Shown: positions 28,996-39,118, counted from the first letter of the stretch. The stretch: DNA of 64,000 nt from Bacteroidota bacterium (GCA_025363015.1 JANYEQ010000035.1:1-64000); one strand, 5' to 3'. Numbers and translations are program-made. The notes: generated by a model not told the origin, from the letters alone.

Positions 28996-30777
28996 TTACA
29001 TCCTCTCTGGAACATTAATACCTAATAAATTCATAGCATTATAAAGTGTTTGAGAGCAGGTAAAAGATAATTGTAATCTAAATCTTTTAATCGTTTCATC
29101 TTCTTCTTTTAAAATATTAAACTCATGATAAAAACGATTGTATAATTTTGTCAATTCATACGCATAATTAGCTACAATGCTTGGGTTATAAAGCTTAGCG
29201 GCTTCTTCAACCGTTCCTTCAAAATCGTAAATTAATTTTATTAATTCTTTTTCAATTTGGTTAAAGCTAACCGTTTGCAACTGTGTATCAAAATTCAAAT
29301 CTGTTTTTCGTATAACAGATTTTATTCGGGCATAAGTATATTGTATAAATGGCCCTGTATGCCCATTAAAATCAATACTTTCTTTAGGATCAAACAGCAT
29401 TTTCTTTTTAGGATCTACTTTTAAAATAAAATACTTTAAAGCGCCCATGCTTATTGTACGGTACAATTCTTTTAATTCATCTTCCGTAAAATTAGCTACT
29501 TTGCCCAACTCTTCGGTAGTTTGCTGGGCAGTGTTAAACATTTCATTTATCAAATCATCCGCATCAACTACAGTACCTTCGCGGCTTTTCATTTTACCTT
29601 CGGGTAATTCAACCATACCGTAACTTAAATGATAACACTCCTTAGCCCATTGGTAGCCTAACTTTTCTAATATTTTAAACAACACTTTAAAATGATAATC
29701 TTGCTCGTTACCAACCGTATAAATTAATTGATTAAGCTGTGGAAATTCTTTAAAGCGTTCAATGGCGGTGCCAATATCTTGTGTAATGTAAACGCTGGTG
29801 CCATCGCTACGTAATACTATTTTTTCATCCAAACCTTCGGCAGTTAAATCAATGGCAACACTTCCGTTTTCTTTTTTATAAAATATATTTTTTTGTAAAC
29901 CTTCCTGCACCAATTCTTTTCCTAATAAATAGGTGTTGCTTTCGTAATACATTTTATCAAAGTCAACCCCAAGACTTTTGTAGGTAACGGCAAATCCATT
30001 GTACACCCAACCATTCATTTTTTTCCACAAATCAACAACTTCTTTATCTCCTGCTTCCCATTTCAAAAGCATTTGTTGTGCTTCTATAATTAAAGGTGCT
30101 AGTTTTTCAGCTTCTTCTTTTGTTTTACCTTTATTTACTAATTCTTCTATTTGTTTTTTATATTCTTTATCAAAAATAACGTAGTACTTTCCTACCAAAT
30201 GGTCGCCTTTTAATCCACTACTTTCGGGTGTTTCGCCATTACCCCATTTTTGCCAAGCCAGCATACTTTTACAAATGTGTATGCCTCTATCGTTAATAAT
30301 ATTAGCTTTTATAACGGTATGGCCGGCACCTTTTAAAATTTGAGCTACTGAATAACCCACTAAATTATTACGCACATGCCCTAAATGCAATGGTTTATTG
30401 GTATTGGGCGAAGAATATTCTAACATTACCGTTTTACCACTACTATTAGGATTTTTTAGGCCAATAGTTGCATTACTTTTGATGGAATTAAAATAATTTA
30501 ACCAAAACGTATCAGATAAAGTAATATTTAAAAAGCCTTTAACAACATTAAAAGCCACAATCTGAGGTTCGTTTGCTATTAAATAAGCGCCAATATCGTT
30601 CCCAATTTGTTCAGGAGATTTTTTTGTTTCTTTTGTAAAAGCAAAAGTTACTAATGTAAAATCACCTTCAAATTCTTTTCGTGTTTTTTGAAATGAAAGC
30701 GGTAAATTATTTAAATTATAAAGTTGAGTAATGCCTTTTTTAACGGCATTTTGCAAAATATGTTCAGCAATAATCAT
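28996..30777 (-). CDS. argS: Arginine--tRNA ligase
   Basis: VMLEYSSPNTNKPLHLGHVRNNLVGYSVAQIL; EGKMKSREGTVV. Confidence 0.97.
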   Translation of the reverse strand: MIIAEHILQNAVKKGITQLYNLNNLPLSFQKTRKEFEGDFTLVTFAFTKETKKSPEQIGNDIGAYLIANEPQIVAFNVVKGFLNITLSDTFWLNYFNSIKSNATIGLKNPNSSGKTVMLEYSSPNTNKPLHLGHVRNNLVGYSVAQILKGAGHTVIKANIINDRGIHICKSMLAWQKWGNGETPESSGLKGDHLVGKYYVIFDKEYKKQIEELVNKGKTKEEAEKLAPLIIEAQQMLLKWEAGDKEVVDLWKKMNGWVYNGFAVTYKSLGVDFDKMYYESNTYLLGKELVQEGLQKNIFYKKENGSVAIDLTAEGLDEKIVLRSDGTSVYITQDIGTAIERFKEFPQLNQLIYTVGNEQDYHFKVLFKILEKLGYQWAKECYHLSYGMVELPEGKMKSREGTVVDADDLINEMFNTAQQTTEELGKVANFTEDELKELYRTISMGALKYFILKVDPKKKMLFDPKESIDFNGHTGPFIQYTYARIKSVIRKTDLNFDTQLQTVSFNQIEKELIKLIYDFEGTVEEAAKLYNPSIVANYAYELTKLYNRFYHEFNILKEEDETIKRFRLQLSFTCSQTLYNAMNLLGINVPERM

Positions 30778-30798
30778 AAAACAAAGGTAAAAGAAATT

Positions 30799-31329
30799 TT
30801 AAAGTGGCTCAATGCCATTTACCATTTCGTAAAGTTCTTTTTCAACAGTAGGATTCAAAAGATTAGCGCTCTCTTGCCAAGCGTAAATGATGTAACTTCT
30901 GTCTTCTATTTTTGTTAAATATCGAATAACGTTGTACGATTTTTTAGCAGTTTTTGTATCCGTAAAATAGGATGATTTTTTTTGAAATGAGAAAAAACTA
31001 TTTTTGGTTTTGTCGTATTTCTCAACATTTTCAAAACGCAAGGAGCCTACAAAATTACGTTTGGCAGAATCTAATCCTGAAGTTGTAGTTGGGTAAATAA
31101 CTACATTCATTTTACCATTTTTATGCGCTTTAAAAAACAGAATACCAGCACATTTGCAAAGCTGATTATTGCCTGATTCCCATGGCTGTTCAGCAACATA
31201 GGTTTCTGCGTTCCAGTTTTCGGGTAAATTATATTTTAATTTTAATTCTTTTACTTTTACCACTTTTTGAGCAGTAATAACTAACGAAAGGCTTAAGCAA
31301 AAAAACAGACAAATTTTTTTCATACACAT
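30799..31329 (-). CDS. Hypothetical exported protein
   Basis: Signal peptide KKICLFFCLSLSLVITAQ. Confidence 0.6.
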   Translation of the reverse strand: MCMKKICLFFCLSLSLVITAQKVVKVKELKLKYNLPENWNAETYVAEQPWESGNNQLCKCAGILFFKAHKNGKMNVVIYPTTTSGLDSAKRNFVGSLRFENVEKYDKTKNSFFSFQKKSSYFTDTKTAKKSYNVIRYLTKIEDRSYIIYAWQESANLLNPTVEKELYEMVNGIEPL

Positions 31330-31454
31330 ACTTATTTAAATTTAGTTAAAAATACAAATAAGCCCAATATAATACGTAAATTTGTATACGTTCTTTATTA
31401 TAAATTATTAAAATGTAACTTTATTTTTACATTTTAAATTTATAATTTTTTATT

Positions 31455-31823
31455 GGGTCCGACCGGTTTTGACAGTGAGCGCATCAAATAAGTAAGCATG
31501 TAGAGCGTTGTAAGACGAGCTCTTTAAACTGAACTTTCAAAATTTTTATTTGGCGAAGAGAATTCTTACGCTATGGCTGCTTAATCTAGGATTTAGCAAC
31601 CGTTGCTTATTTCGGAGCTAAACTGCTCTGCGCCGATTTTTAAGTATCATAAATGCGTAGTTTGTTTTTAGAATGCTATTACTAAGAACAATATTAATAG
31701 CTAAGATAAAATTTGGTTTAAATTAACGCCTGATTTTGTATTAAAACCAAGTTAATTTTAAACGTGTAGAAAGCTTATTTTTTCCTTATTTGGACGAGAG
31801 TTCGAATCTCTCCGGATCCACCT
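31455..31823 (+). ncRNA. ssrA: tmRNA
   Basis: GGGTCCG acceptor 5' half pairs with CGGATCC at 31813-31819; T-arm GAGAGTTCGAATCTCTC; tag ORF GEENSYAMAA* at 31552-31584. Confidence 0.92.
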
Positions 31824-31862
31824 AAAGGGACAAACTTAAATTTTTGAGTTTGTCCCTTTTTT
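31824..31862 (+). terminator. Intrinsic terminator of tmRNA
   Basis: AAAGGGACAAACT-loop-AGTTTGTCCCTTT followed by T run. Confidence 0.88.
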
Positions 31863-31989
31863 ATTTCCTCCAAAACCCTTATCAATATTAGCTTTCAAAA
31901 ATTCCTGTTTTTAAAATTGTGAGTTCGAACTTTTTCCGGAAAATCACGTTTTTGGCCTAGTATCTTTAAGGGATTCGAACTTTTTGAGT

Positions 31990-33096
31990 TTATTTTTTCA
32001 AGAGGTTAAATAATTCTGTGTTTATATAAAGTGTTTCTTTCCACACCTTTTTGGATTTTAAAACTTCAATTTTTTCTAGCTCTTTAAGATATTTTGATGC
32101 TGTAATTCGCGAAACACCTAATCGATTTTCTAAATATTCGCTTTTACAATAAGGCTGTTCAAATAATATTTCAATCAATTCTTTACTATAAATTTTAGGA
32201 ATCATTTTTTGCACCGCTCCTTTTGTTTGATCAAACAATTTGTTTATTCTGTTAACCTGAAAAATTGTTTCATTTGCGGTTAATTCTATCCCTTTCAAAA
32301 TAAATAAAATCCAAGCCTCCCAATTTTGTTTTGTTCTAACTTCTTGTAACAATTTATAATAATCAGATTTGTTTTCTATTATATAACCGCTTAAAAATAA
32401 CACAGGGTTTTCAATCAGACCGTTCATAATAATACATAAAACATTTATTATCCTTCCAGTACGGCCATTTCCATCATAAAAAGGATGAATACTTTCAAAC
32501 TGATAATGTTGAACAGCCATTTTTATTAAGTGAGAAACATCATCTTCCTCATTTATGTATTGCTCATAGTTTCTCAATAGCCTATTTATAACATCAATAT
32601 TATCAGGAGGTGTATAAATCACTTTTCCTGTTGATGCATTTCGAAGAGCAGTACCAGGCAATTTCCTTATTCCTGCATTATTTTCTTCAAGTATTTTTTG
32701 AATTTCAATAATTGCATTTGTTGTTAGAAATGATTTCTTCTTTATAAAGTTCACTCCGTAAAGCATTGCCTCGCGGTATCGCAAAACTTCCTTTGTAGCC
32801 GTATCTATTTGAATACCTTTAGCAGAAAGAGCTAGGTATAATTTGTCTTGTGTTGTTATTACATTTTCTATTTCCGAACTAGCTCTAGCTTCTTTCAAAA
32901 TAACTGCATTAAGTAAAATCTCCGGATTAGGTAAAATGTGAACTCTTCCTTTTAATTCTGCCAATGCAACTGAAGATTTTACCAGTTGTCTTAAAACTTT
33001 TACGGTTTCAATTTTGTCTTTAGTAGGAGGTAAAAAAGGTAGATTATTGAATGCAATTTCACTATTCGGAACTATGTTTTTTTTACTTTTTGTCAT
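31990..33096 (-). CDS. Fic family protein with N-terminal inhibitory motif and C-terminal winged HTH
   Basis: HPFYDGNGRTGR Fic motif; inhibitory SSEIEN; C-terminal SEYLENRLGVSRITASKYLKELEKIEVL. Confidence 0.93.
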   Translation of the reverse strand: MTKSKKNIVPNSEIAFNNLPFLPPTKDKIETVKVLRQLVKSSVALAELKGRVHILPNPEILLNAVILKEARASSEIENVITTQDKLYLALSAKGIQIDTATKEVLRYREAMLYGVNFIKKKSFLTTNAIIEIQKILEENNAGIRKLPGTALRNASTGKVIYTPPDNIDVINRLLRNYEQYINEEDDVSHLIKMAVQHYQFESIHPFYDGNGRTGRIINVLCIIMNGLIENPVLFLSGYIIENKSDYYKLLQEVRTKQNWEAWILFILKGIELTANETIFQVNRINKLFDQTKGAVQKMIPKIYSKELIEILFEQPYCKSEYLENRLGVSRITASKYLKELEKIEVLKSKKVWKETLYINTELFNLLKK

Positions 33097-33188
33097 GTAA
33101 AGCGTTTTTACTTGATGTTCTTGTCATGTAAAGATAATTAAAATATTTATACCTGACAAGCTTCTCGTGTATAGTTTTTATACATGAG
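33090..33188 (-). promoter_or_regulatory. Operator-like repeat array at fic promoter
   Basis: TTGTCATGTAAAG at 33090 and 33121; TACCTGACAAG at 33150; CTCGTGTATA-5nt-TATACATGAG at 33164-33188. Confidence 0.5.
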
Positions 33189-33309
33189 AAAATACGCCCT
33201 TTAAGGAAAACACTAACTGCTTATATATTGCTTTAAAACAGTTATTTTATTTAGGTGATCAAGAAAAAAGTTCGGAAAAATGTGGCTGGGCTTCACTAAT
33301 TTAAACTAA

Positions 33310-33341
33310 AAAACCCTGTTTAGCTAACTAAACAGGGTTTT
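33310..33341. terminator. Intrinsic terminator
   Basis: AAAACCCTGTTTAG-CTAA-CTAAACAGGGTTTT. Confidence 0.85.
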
Positions 33342-33359
33342 AATTTTATAAACTATTAT

Positions 33360-34298
33360 TTACGGTAAAGTAATGTTATAGGTGTTACCATTTACGGTAA
33401 GTGTTGCTAAATCGTCGCAAGCACCATTACCATAATCAATGGTACGTGTAGGTTTACTACTGGGTGTAAAAGCTAATTGCCCACTTACAAAATGTCTTCT
33501 ACCAGTGGTACCTGAGCAAGTATGGTCGCGTAATAAGTTAGTTGCTGTTGCAGAGAAACCTTCGCCATCTTTACTTGTACCAGTTGCTGAACCATTAATT
33601 TTAATTTTAGCTTTTGTCCAATCAATTGCATTAAATTGACCTTTGTAACACAATGGGTCGCTACAATTGGTTAATTCTTTAGTACGGTTACAAGTCCAAC
33701 TTACTGTGCCACCACTATTTGCTTTAATAATACTAACATTAGCAGTAATAGACCAAGTAAGGTTTGTACCTGAATATGCTGTTTCAGTTGCAATACTTAA
33801 TGGCGATATATTTTTAACAGTTTTAGTAATAATATTTACTTGGTTACCATCTACAACATAACTGTTTGTAGAGATACTCATAGTAAAGCCTGGTTTGCGG
33901 TATCTATCCGAACCTGTAGGCGAAGCCGAATAATCGTACATTAATTTACCTGAGCGTGTTCTTCCATCAGCGCCAATTATTCCTGTTCCAAAATCAACTG
34001 TAATTAATTTTCCAACCACAGTAACTGTAGCTGATGGCGCTAAACTTAATACGTCTGTATTTCCTACGCTACCATTAATGGTTTTAAAGGTGCTTAAGGT
34101 TTGGGTTTCTGCCGCTTGACTTCCCATTGCTACTATATCATTATTAATACTTTCGCTTAGGTTATTGTCTTTAGCCGCCGTTTGGTCGGTATCGGGTTCT
34201 TGCGCTTTTGTGGTTTCTTTTTTACGACAAGAAGTAAACGTAAACGAAGTGGCTAATAATATAGCTGCTACTCCTAAGGTGATGTGTTTGGTTTTCAT
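33360..34298 (-). CDS. Hypothetical lipoprotein
   Basis: Lipobox FTSCRKK; long extracytoplasmic Ser/Thr-rich sequence. Confidence 0.75.
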   Translation of the reverse strand: MKTKHITLGVAAILLATSFTFTSCRKKETTKAQEPDTDQTAAKDNNLSESINNDIVAMGSQAAETQTLSTFKTINGSVGNTDVLSLAPSATVTVVGKLITVDFGTGIIGADGRTRSGKLMYDYSASPTGSDRYRKPGFTMSISTNSYVVDGNQVNIITKTVKNISPLSIATETAYSGTNLTWSITANVSIIKANSGGTVSWTCNRTKELTNCSDPLCYKGQFNAIDWTKAKIKINGSATGTSKDGEGFSATATNLLRDHTCSGTTGRRHFVSGQLAFTPSSKPTRTIDYGNGACDDLATLTVNGNTYNITLP

Positions 34299-34407
34299 AT
34301 TTTTTTGTTTATTTGGTTAATATTTCTTCTATGATTATAAATATAGTAAAAGGTTTAATTGGTTTAAAAAATATTTTTATTTTTTTTGTTATATTAGCAT
34401 ATTATTT

Positions 34408-35262
34408 ATGATTAACGGCGACTATACAATAAAAAAACAGTTTAAAAACAGTGCCGTTTTTGAGCAAAAAAGCAATTTATCGCTATTTTTTAGTTCAAAT
34501 TCGTTAATTTTTTGCGAGTTTACAGCCGATTTTACCCAAATTATTCAGTTAGTTGATGTAGAATTTAATATTCAAAATAATCCAACCTTAAGTGTGTTAG
34601 ATAGATTGCAGTTCATTTGCAATAACTATCAGCTAATAAAAACGTATAATAAAGTTTACATTAGTACACTAAATTTAAACTTTACTTTAATACCAAATAC
34701 CTTTGCGAGTTTAAATAACGAGGCGGATTTATTAAAATTTGGGACAGGGTTAACTACCGTAAAAAATAGTTTAGAACATACATTAAGTAACCTTAAATTT
34801 TGTTATACCGTTGAACAAGATTTAAAACAGTTTTTAGAAAAAAAATTTCCAGCTGCATTTATTAGGCATGCTGGAGCCGTAACATTAAGCTTATTTACTC
34901 ACCAACCTTTTTTAGAAAATAGCGATTTGTTTTTAAATATTAATAATAGTTTTATTGAAATTATTGTAAAGCAAAAAAACAATTTACAGTTTTATAATGC
35001 TTTTAATTACCAAACTACCGAAGATATTATTTATTATCTTTTATTTACTTTAGAGCAGTTACAACTTAATCCACTTACAGTAAAAATAGCTATTGCAGGG
35101 CAAACAGATAGTAATAGCGAATTGATTATAAGTTTAAAAAAATACATAAAACACATTAGTTTTTTAGTAAACACTACTCCAACTTATTTTAAAAACGAAT
35201 TAATTAATACCCCACCACATTTTTACTTTACAGCTTTAAATCAAATCTTATGCGAATTATAA
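34408..35262 (+). CDS. DUF3822 family protein
   Basis: Acetate-kinase-fold-like pattern and position directly upstream of rsmD. Confidence 0.75.
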   Translation: MINGDYTIKKQFKNSAVFEQKSNLSLFFSSNSLIFCEFTADFTQIIQLVDVEFNIQNNPTLSVLDRLQFICNNYQLIKTYNKVYISTLNLNFTLIPNTFASLNNEADLLKFGTGLTTVKNSLEHTLSNLKFCYTVEQDLKQFLEKKFPAAFIRHAGAVTLSLFTHQPFLENSDLFLNINNSFIEIIVKQKNNLQFYNAFNYQTTEDIIYYLLFTLEQLQLNPLTVKIAIAGQTDSNSELIISLKKYIKHISFLVNTTPTYFKNELINTPPHFYFTALNQILCEL

Positions 35263-35780
35263 ATGGTACACACCGCGGCAAACTAATTAAAGTACCAAAA
35301 GGCTTGCCAGTGCGCCCCACTACCGATTTTGCAAAAGAAGGGTTATTTAATATTTTAACTAACAAAGTAAATTTTAACGACACTGTTTTTTTAGATTTAT
35401 TTAGTGGCACTGGGCATATTTCTTTAGAAGTAGCTTCGCGCGGAAGTACAAATATTACAAGTGTAGATGCCGATTTTAAATGCGTTAGTTTTTTAAAAAC
35501 AATTAGTAAAGAGTTTAAGTTTGAAATTAACACCATTAAAGCCGATGTTTTTGAATTTTTAAAAACAAACAAAATTACGTTTGATTTAATTTTTGCCGAT
35601 CCACCGTATGATATTGTGAATACAGAAACTATTCATTCATTGGTATTTAATAATAACTTATTAAATGCTGGAGGTATTTTGGTTATAGAACATGGCCCAA
35701 AAACTAATTTACAAACATTAAGTCATTTTAAACAACAGCGTAAATACGGTAATGTAAATTTTAGTTTTTTCGAAAACTAA
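35250..35780 (+). CDS. rsmD: 16S rRNA (guanine(966)-N(2))-methyltransferase
   Basis: MRIINGTHRGKLIKVPKGLPVRPTTDFAKEGLFNIL; FLDLFSGTGHISLE; FADPPYD. Confidence 0.95.
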   Translation: MRIINGTHRGKLIKVPKGLPVRPTTDFAKEGLFNILTNKVNFNDTVFLDLFSGTGHISLEVASRGSTNITSVDADFKCVSFLKTISKEFKFEINTIKADVFEFLKTNKITFDLIFADPPYDIVNTETIHSLVFNNNLLNAGGILVIEHGPKTNLQTLSHFKQQRKYGNVNFSFFEN

Positions 35781-35781
35781 A

Positions 35782-36918
35782 TTAATGCCTACGTTGTAAC
35801 CAACGCATTAAAAATTTATCATAAACTTCGTAATAGGGTTTTTGGGCGCTAATATCATAATAAATCATTTCTTTTTGTAGTAATGATTCTATACCTCGTT
35901 TTACAATTGCCGACGTTCCAAAATTATACGAATTTATAAAATGTTTAGAATAAGGCTGTTCTACTTTTTCTTCTTTACCAATAGCCTTTAGTAATTGCCA
36001 TTGAGCAGGTGTAAGTAAATTTCGATATTGAAAAAAAACAGATTCTTGTTCAATAATAATTTTATTTAAGATAAAAATTACAACTTGCTCATTAATAGTT
36101 TTGGTATTATAAATAAATAGTTGATGGCATAAGTATTGTGTGTAGTAGGTATGCGAGCAACTTAATTCTAAAATTAAAGTAATGGCATCATCAGTAATTT
36201 TAAATTTATTTGTATTAAAATGTAGTTTAATAAAATTAAAATATAATTTAGGGTCAATTTTTTTTAGATGTATTGTTTTAGTGCTTGCGTAAAACGGACG
36301 TTTAGTGTTATTAAACAGTTCGTGCATTAGGTGTTGATTACTACCACAAAAAATAAAATTTACATGTTTTAGTTGTTGAATAGCAGTGCGTAATATGGCT
36401 TCTACATTTTTTTCGGGGTAATTTAATATTTGTTGAAATTCGTCAATGGCAATAATTGTTTTTATACTTTGAGTATCTAAAAATTGTAATAATTGAGGTA
36501 TTGTTTTTTCAAATTGTTTTGGTTGCGTAATATCTAGGCTTAGTTCGGGCGCACCACTTAAACTATCTATACTTATTACGGGCCTAAATAGTTTTATAGC
36601 TTCTAAAAAACGTTTGCCAATACCCTTATTTGGTGGAAAAATAGTATAAATACTATTGGCTAATTGATTGGTAAAATCTTTTAAATTTTGAGTTGCGTAA
36701 ATATCTAAATAAATACATTCGGTATTTTGTTTTGTTTTTAATTGATTAAATACATGTTGTATTAAGGCTGTTTTCCCTAGCCGACGTTGTGCAAAAAAAG
36801 TTGTATTGCTATTGTTTTTTATATTTTCGAGTAGTGTTTTGGTTTCAATCTGGCGATCGCAAAAGTAATAGGGCTTAATGTAAGCAGTAATTAAAAACGG
36901 ATTTATATATTCTTCCAT
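35782..36918 (-). CDS. AAA+ ATP-binding protein (PF01637-like ATPase)
   Basis: FFAQRRLGKTALIQHVF P-loop; TIIAIDEFQQIL Walker B; likely start at MEEYINPF. Confidence 0.88.
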   Translation of the reverse strand: MEEYINPFLITAYIKPYYFCDRQIETKTLLENIKNNSNTTFFAQRRLGKTALIQHVFNQLKTKQNTECIYLDIYATQNLKDFTNQLANSIYTIFPPNKGIGKRFLEAIKLFRPVISIDSLSGAPELSLDITQPKQFEKTIPQLLQFLDTQSIKTIIAIDEFQQILNYPEKNVEAILRTAIQQLKHVNFIFCGSNQHLMHELFNNTKRPFYASTKTIHLKKIDPKLYFNFIKLHFNTNKFKITDDAITLILELSCSHTYYTQYLCHQLFIYNTKTINEQVVIFILNKIIIEQESVFFQYRNLLTPAQWQLLKAIGKEEKVEQPYSKHFINSYNFGTSAIVKRGIESLLQKEMIYYDISAQKPYYEVYDKFLMRWLQRRH

Positions 36919-36932
36919 ACTACAAATATAAC

Positions 36933-36961
36933 TATACATTTTGTATTATACAAAATGTATA
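36933..36961. promoter_or_regulatory. Perfect 13-bp inverted repeat at ATPase promoter
   Basis: TATACATTTTGTA-TTA-TACAAAATGTATA. Confidence 0.7.
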
Positions 36962-37011
36962 ATTTTAGTTTAGCGTGTTTATCTTTATTATGTGGAAGTA
37001 ATACAAACGAA

Positions 37012-37950
37012 TTAGTTTTCTTTTAAACCTCTGCCTTCTTTGGTAATTTTATCCTCGCGGCGTAATTCTGCAATAATTTTATCCAACACGCCATTTACAA
37101 ATAGTTTACTATTAGGCGTGCTATATTCTTTGCTAATATCAATATATTCGTTTAGCGAGGCTTTTACAGGAATGTTTGGCAAGTGCATAATTTCGGTTAA
37201 GGCCATTTCCATTAACAACATATCCATATTTGCAATACGCTCTACATCCCAATTTTGGGTATGTTTGCCTATTAACTCTTCAAATTCTGAGCGGTAAATA
37301 ATTGTTTTTTTAAACAATTGACTCATAAATTCTAAATCATCTTTTTCGTCTTTTAATAAGGGTAATAACTTAAAATCGCCTTCAAAGGTTTCAAAATTGC
37401 GAATTACCGAGTTAAAAGCTACAAAGGAATCATCTACCCAATGCATATTTTTTTCTTCAAAAAGCGATTGTAATAATTCGTTTTCGCTTAATTGTTCGGC
37501 AATTACTTCAATTAAAAATTCTCTATCTTCTTTTACCGATATTGTTTGATTTTGCATATAATTTATATATGCTTCAGAATTTTTAATTTCTTGAAACAAT
37601 TTACGTACTACATCAAAATCACCTTGCCACGATATTTTTCGTTTTTCTAATTGATCGGCAAAATCTTTGTTAGCAGCCAAGCTTACTAATAAACTATTAT
37701 TTGCAAATTTTAAGTTAGGGGATAAATCATCCTTAGTAGGTAAGTGTTTGTTTTTATGCTCATCAATAATTACCAAAGCTACATGGTGAATATCGCTTAC
37801 TAAACATAAAATAGAAAAATACAATTCATGAATTTTATCTAAGCTTTTAAACAGTTCTCTTTCAAAAGCAACAACATCGCCTTTTTCGTGTTGAAAAAAA
37901 GAGTACAAGGCTTGCATTACTTTTATTCTTAAAAATCTTCTGTTTAGCAT
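37012..37950 (-). CDS. nusB: Transcription antitermination factor NusB
   Basis: RRFLRIKVMQALYSFFQHE; MLLMEMALTEIMHLPNIPVKASLNEYIDISKEYSTPNSKLFVNGVLDKI. Confidence 0.93.
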   Translation of the reverse strand: MLNRRFLRIKVMQALYSFFQHEKGDVVAFERELFKSLDKIHELYFSILCLVSDIHHVALVIIDEHKNKHLPTKDDLSPNLKFANNSLLVSLAANKDFADQLEKRKISWQGDFDVVRKLFQEIKNSEAYINYMQNQTISVKEDREFLIEVIAEQLSENELLQSLFEEKNMHWVDDSFVAFNSVIRNFETFEGDFKLLPLLKDEKDDLEFMSQLFKKTIIYRSEFEELIGKHTQNWDVERIANMDMLLMEMALTEIMHLPNIPVKASLNEYIDISKEYSTPNSKLFVNGVLDKIIAELRREDKITKEGRGLKEN

Positions 37951-38014
37951 TTTTTATTTAGTTAGTTAATAGGTATTAGTTAATAGGAAAAATAGGTATT
38001 AATTTTTCTTAATA

Positions 38015-39118
38015 TTATAATACTGCATTTATCCTTGCAATGGCTTCAATACGTTGTTCGCCCAAACGATTAGCTGCCATATAAGTTGGTATACCTTCTT
38101 TTTTAGCTAATTGAAATAAATTAAAGGTGGTGGTATAAATTTGTTCAGCGTGTGCTAAGGCACGTTCGCGATTATAACCCTCTAATTCATAATACACATT
38201 TATAATTCCACCGGCATTTACCACAAAATCGGGCGCATATAAAATCCCTTTTTTAGTTACTAATTCGCCATGTATTTTTTCATCGGCTAATTGGTTGTTG
38301 GCAGCACCACAAATAATTTTGCATTTTAATTTGCTTAAGGTAACCTCGTTAACCGTTGCTCCTAAAGCGCAGGGGGCATAAATATCAATGTCTAAATCAA
38401 ACATGGTATCGGCGCTTACTACTTCGGCTTTATATTTAGTACTTACTTCTTTTAAACGCTCTTCACTAATATCGTTAATAAAAACTATAGCACCATCTTT
38501 AGTTAAATGACTTACCAATACTTCGCCCACGTGCCCAATACCTTGTACCAATATTTTTTTGCCGCTAAGGCTATCACTTCCCCAGGTTTCTTTGGCACTG
38601 GCTTTCATACTCACATAAACGCCATAAGCTGTTACAGGACTTGGATCGCCGCTGCCACCCATATTTTCGGGCAAACCGCTTACGTAATCGGTTTCCATTT
38701 TTATAATTTCCATATCGCGGCTTGTCATGGCTACATCTTCGGCAGTAATGTATTTACCGCCTAAGCTATTTACAAACTTACCAAAACGACGTAATAAAGC
38801 TTCGTTTTTAATTTTTTTAGGATCGCCCATTATTACGGCTTTTCCGCCTCCTAAATTAATACCTGCAACTGATGATTTATAAGTCATACCTCTTGAAAGG
38901 CGCAACACATCGGTTAAAGCTTCCATTTCGTTGTTATAATTCCAAAAACGGGTACCTCCTAACGATGGCCCTAACACTGTATTGTGAACTGCAATAATGG
39001 CTTTTAAGCCAGTTGCATTATCGTTACAAAATAAAATTTGCTCGTGATTATTAATACCCATTTGAGCAATAACTGGGTTTTTAGATAAATCTATCTCGTT
39101 TAAAGTTTTAACTTCCAT
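38015..39118 (-). CDS. Glu/Leu/Phe/Val dehydrogenase (leucine-dehydrogenase-like)
   Basis: LGPSLGGTRFWNY...LRLSRGMTYKSSVAGINLGGGKAVI; VQGIGHVGEVL; NNQLAD. Confidence 0.94.
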   Translation of the reverse strand: MEVKTLNEIDLSKNPVIAQMGINNHEQILFCNDNATGLKAIIAVHNTVLGPSLGGTRFWNYNNEMEALTDVLRLSRGMTYKSSVAGINLGGGKAVIMGDPKKIKNEALLRRFGKFVNSLGGKYITAEDVAMTSRDMEIIKMETDYVSGLPENMGGSGDPSPVTAYGVYVSMKASAKETWGSDSLSGKKILVQGIGHVGEVLVSHLTKDGAIVFINDISEERLKEVSTKYKAEVVSADTMFDLDIDIYAPCALGATVNEVTLSKLKCKIICGAANNQLADEKIHGELVTKKGILYAPDFVVNAGGIINVYYELEGYNRERALAHAEQIYTTTFNLFQLAKKEGIPTYMAANRLGEQRIEAIARINAVL

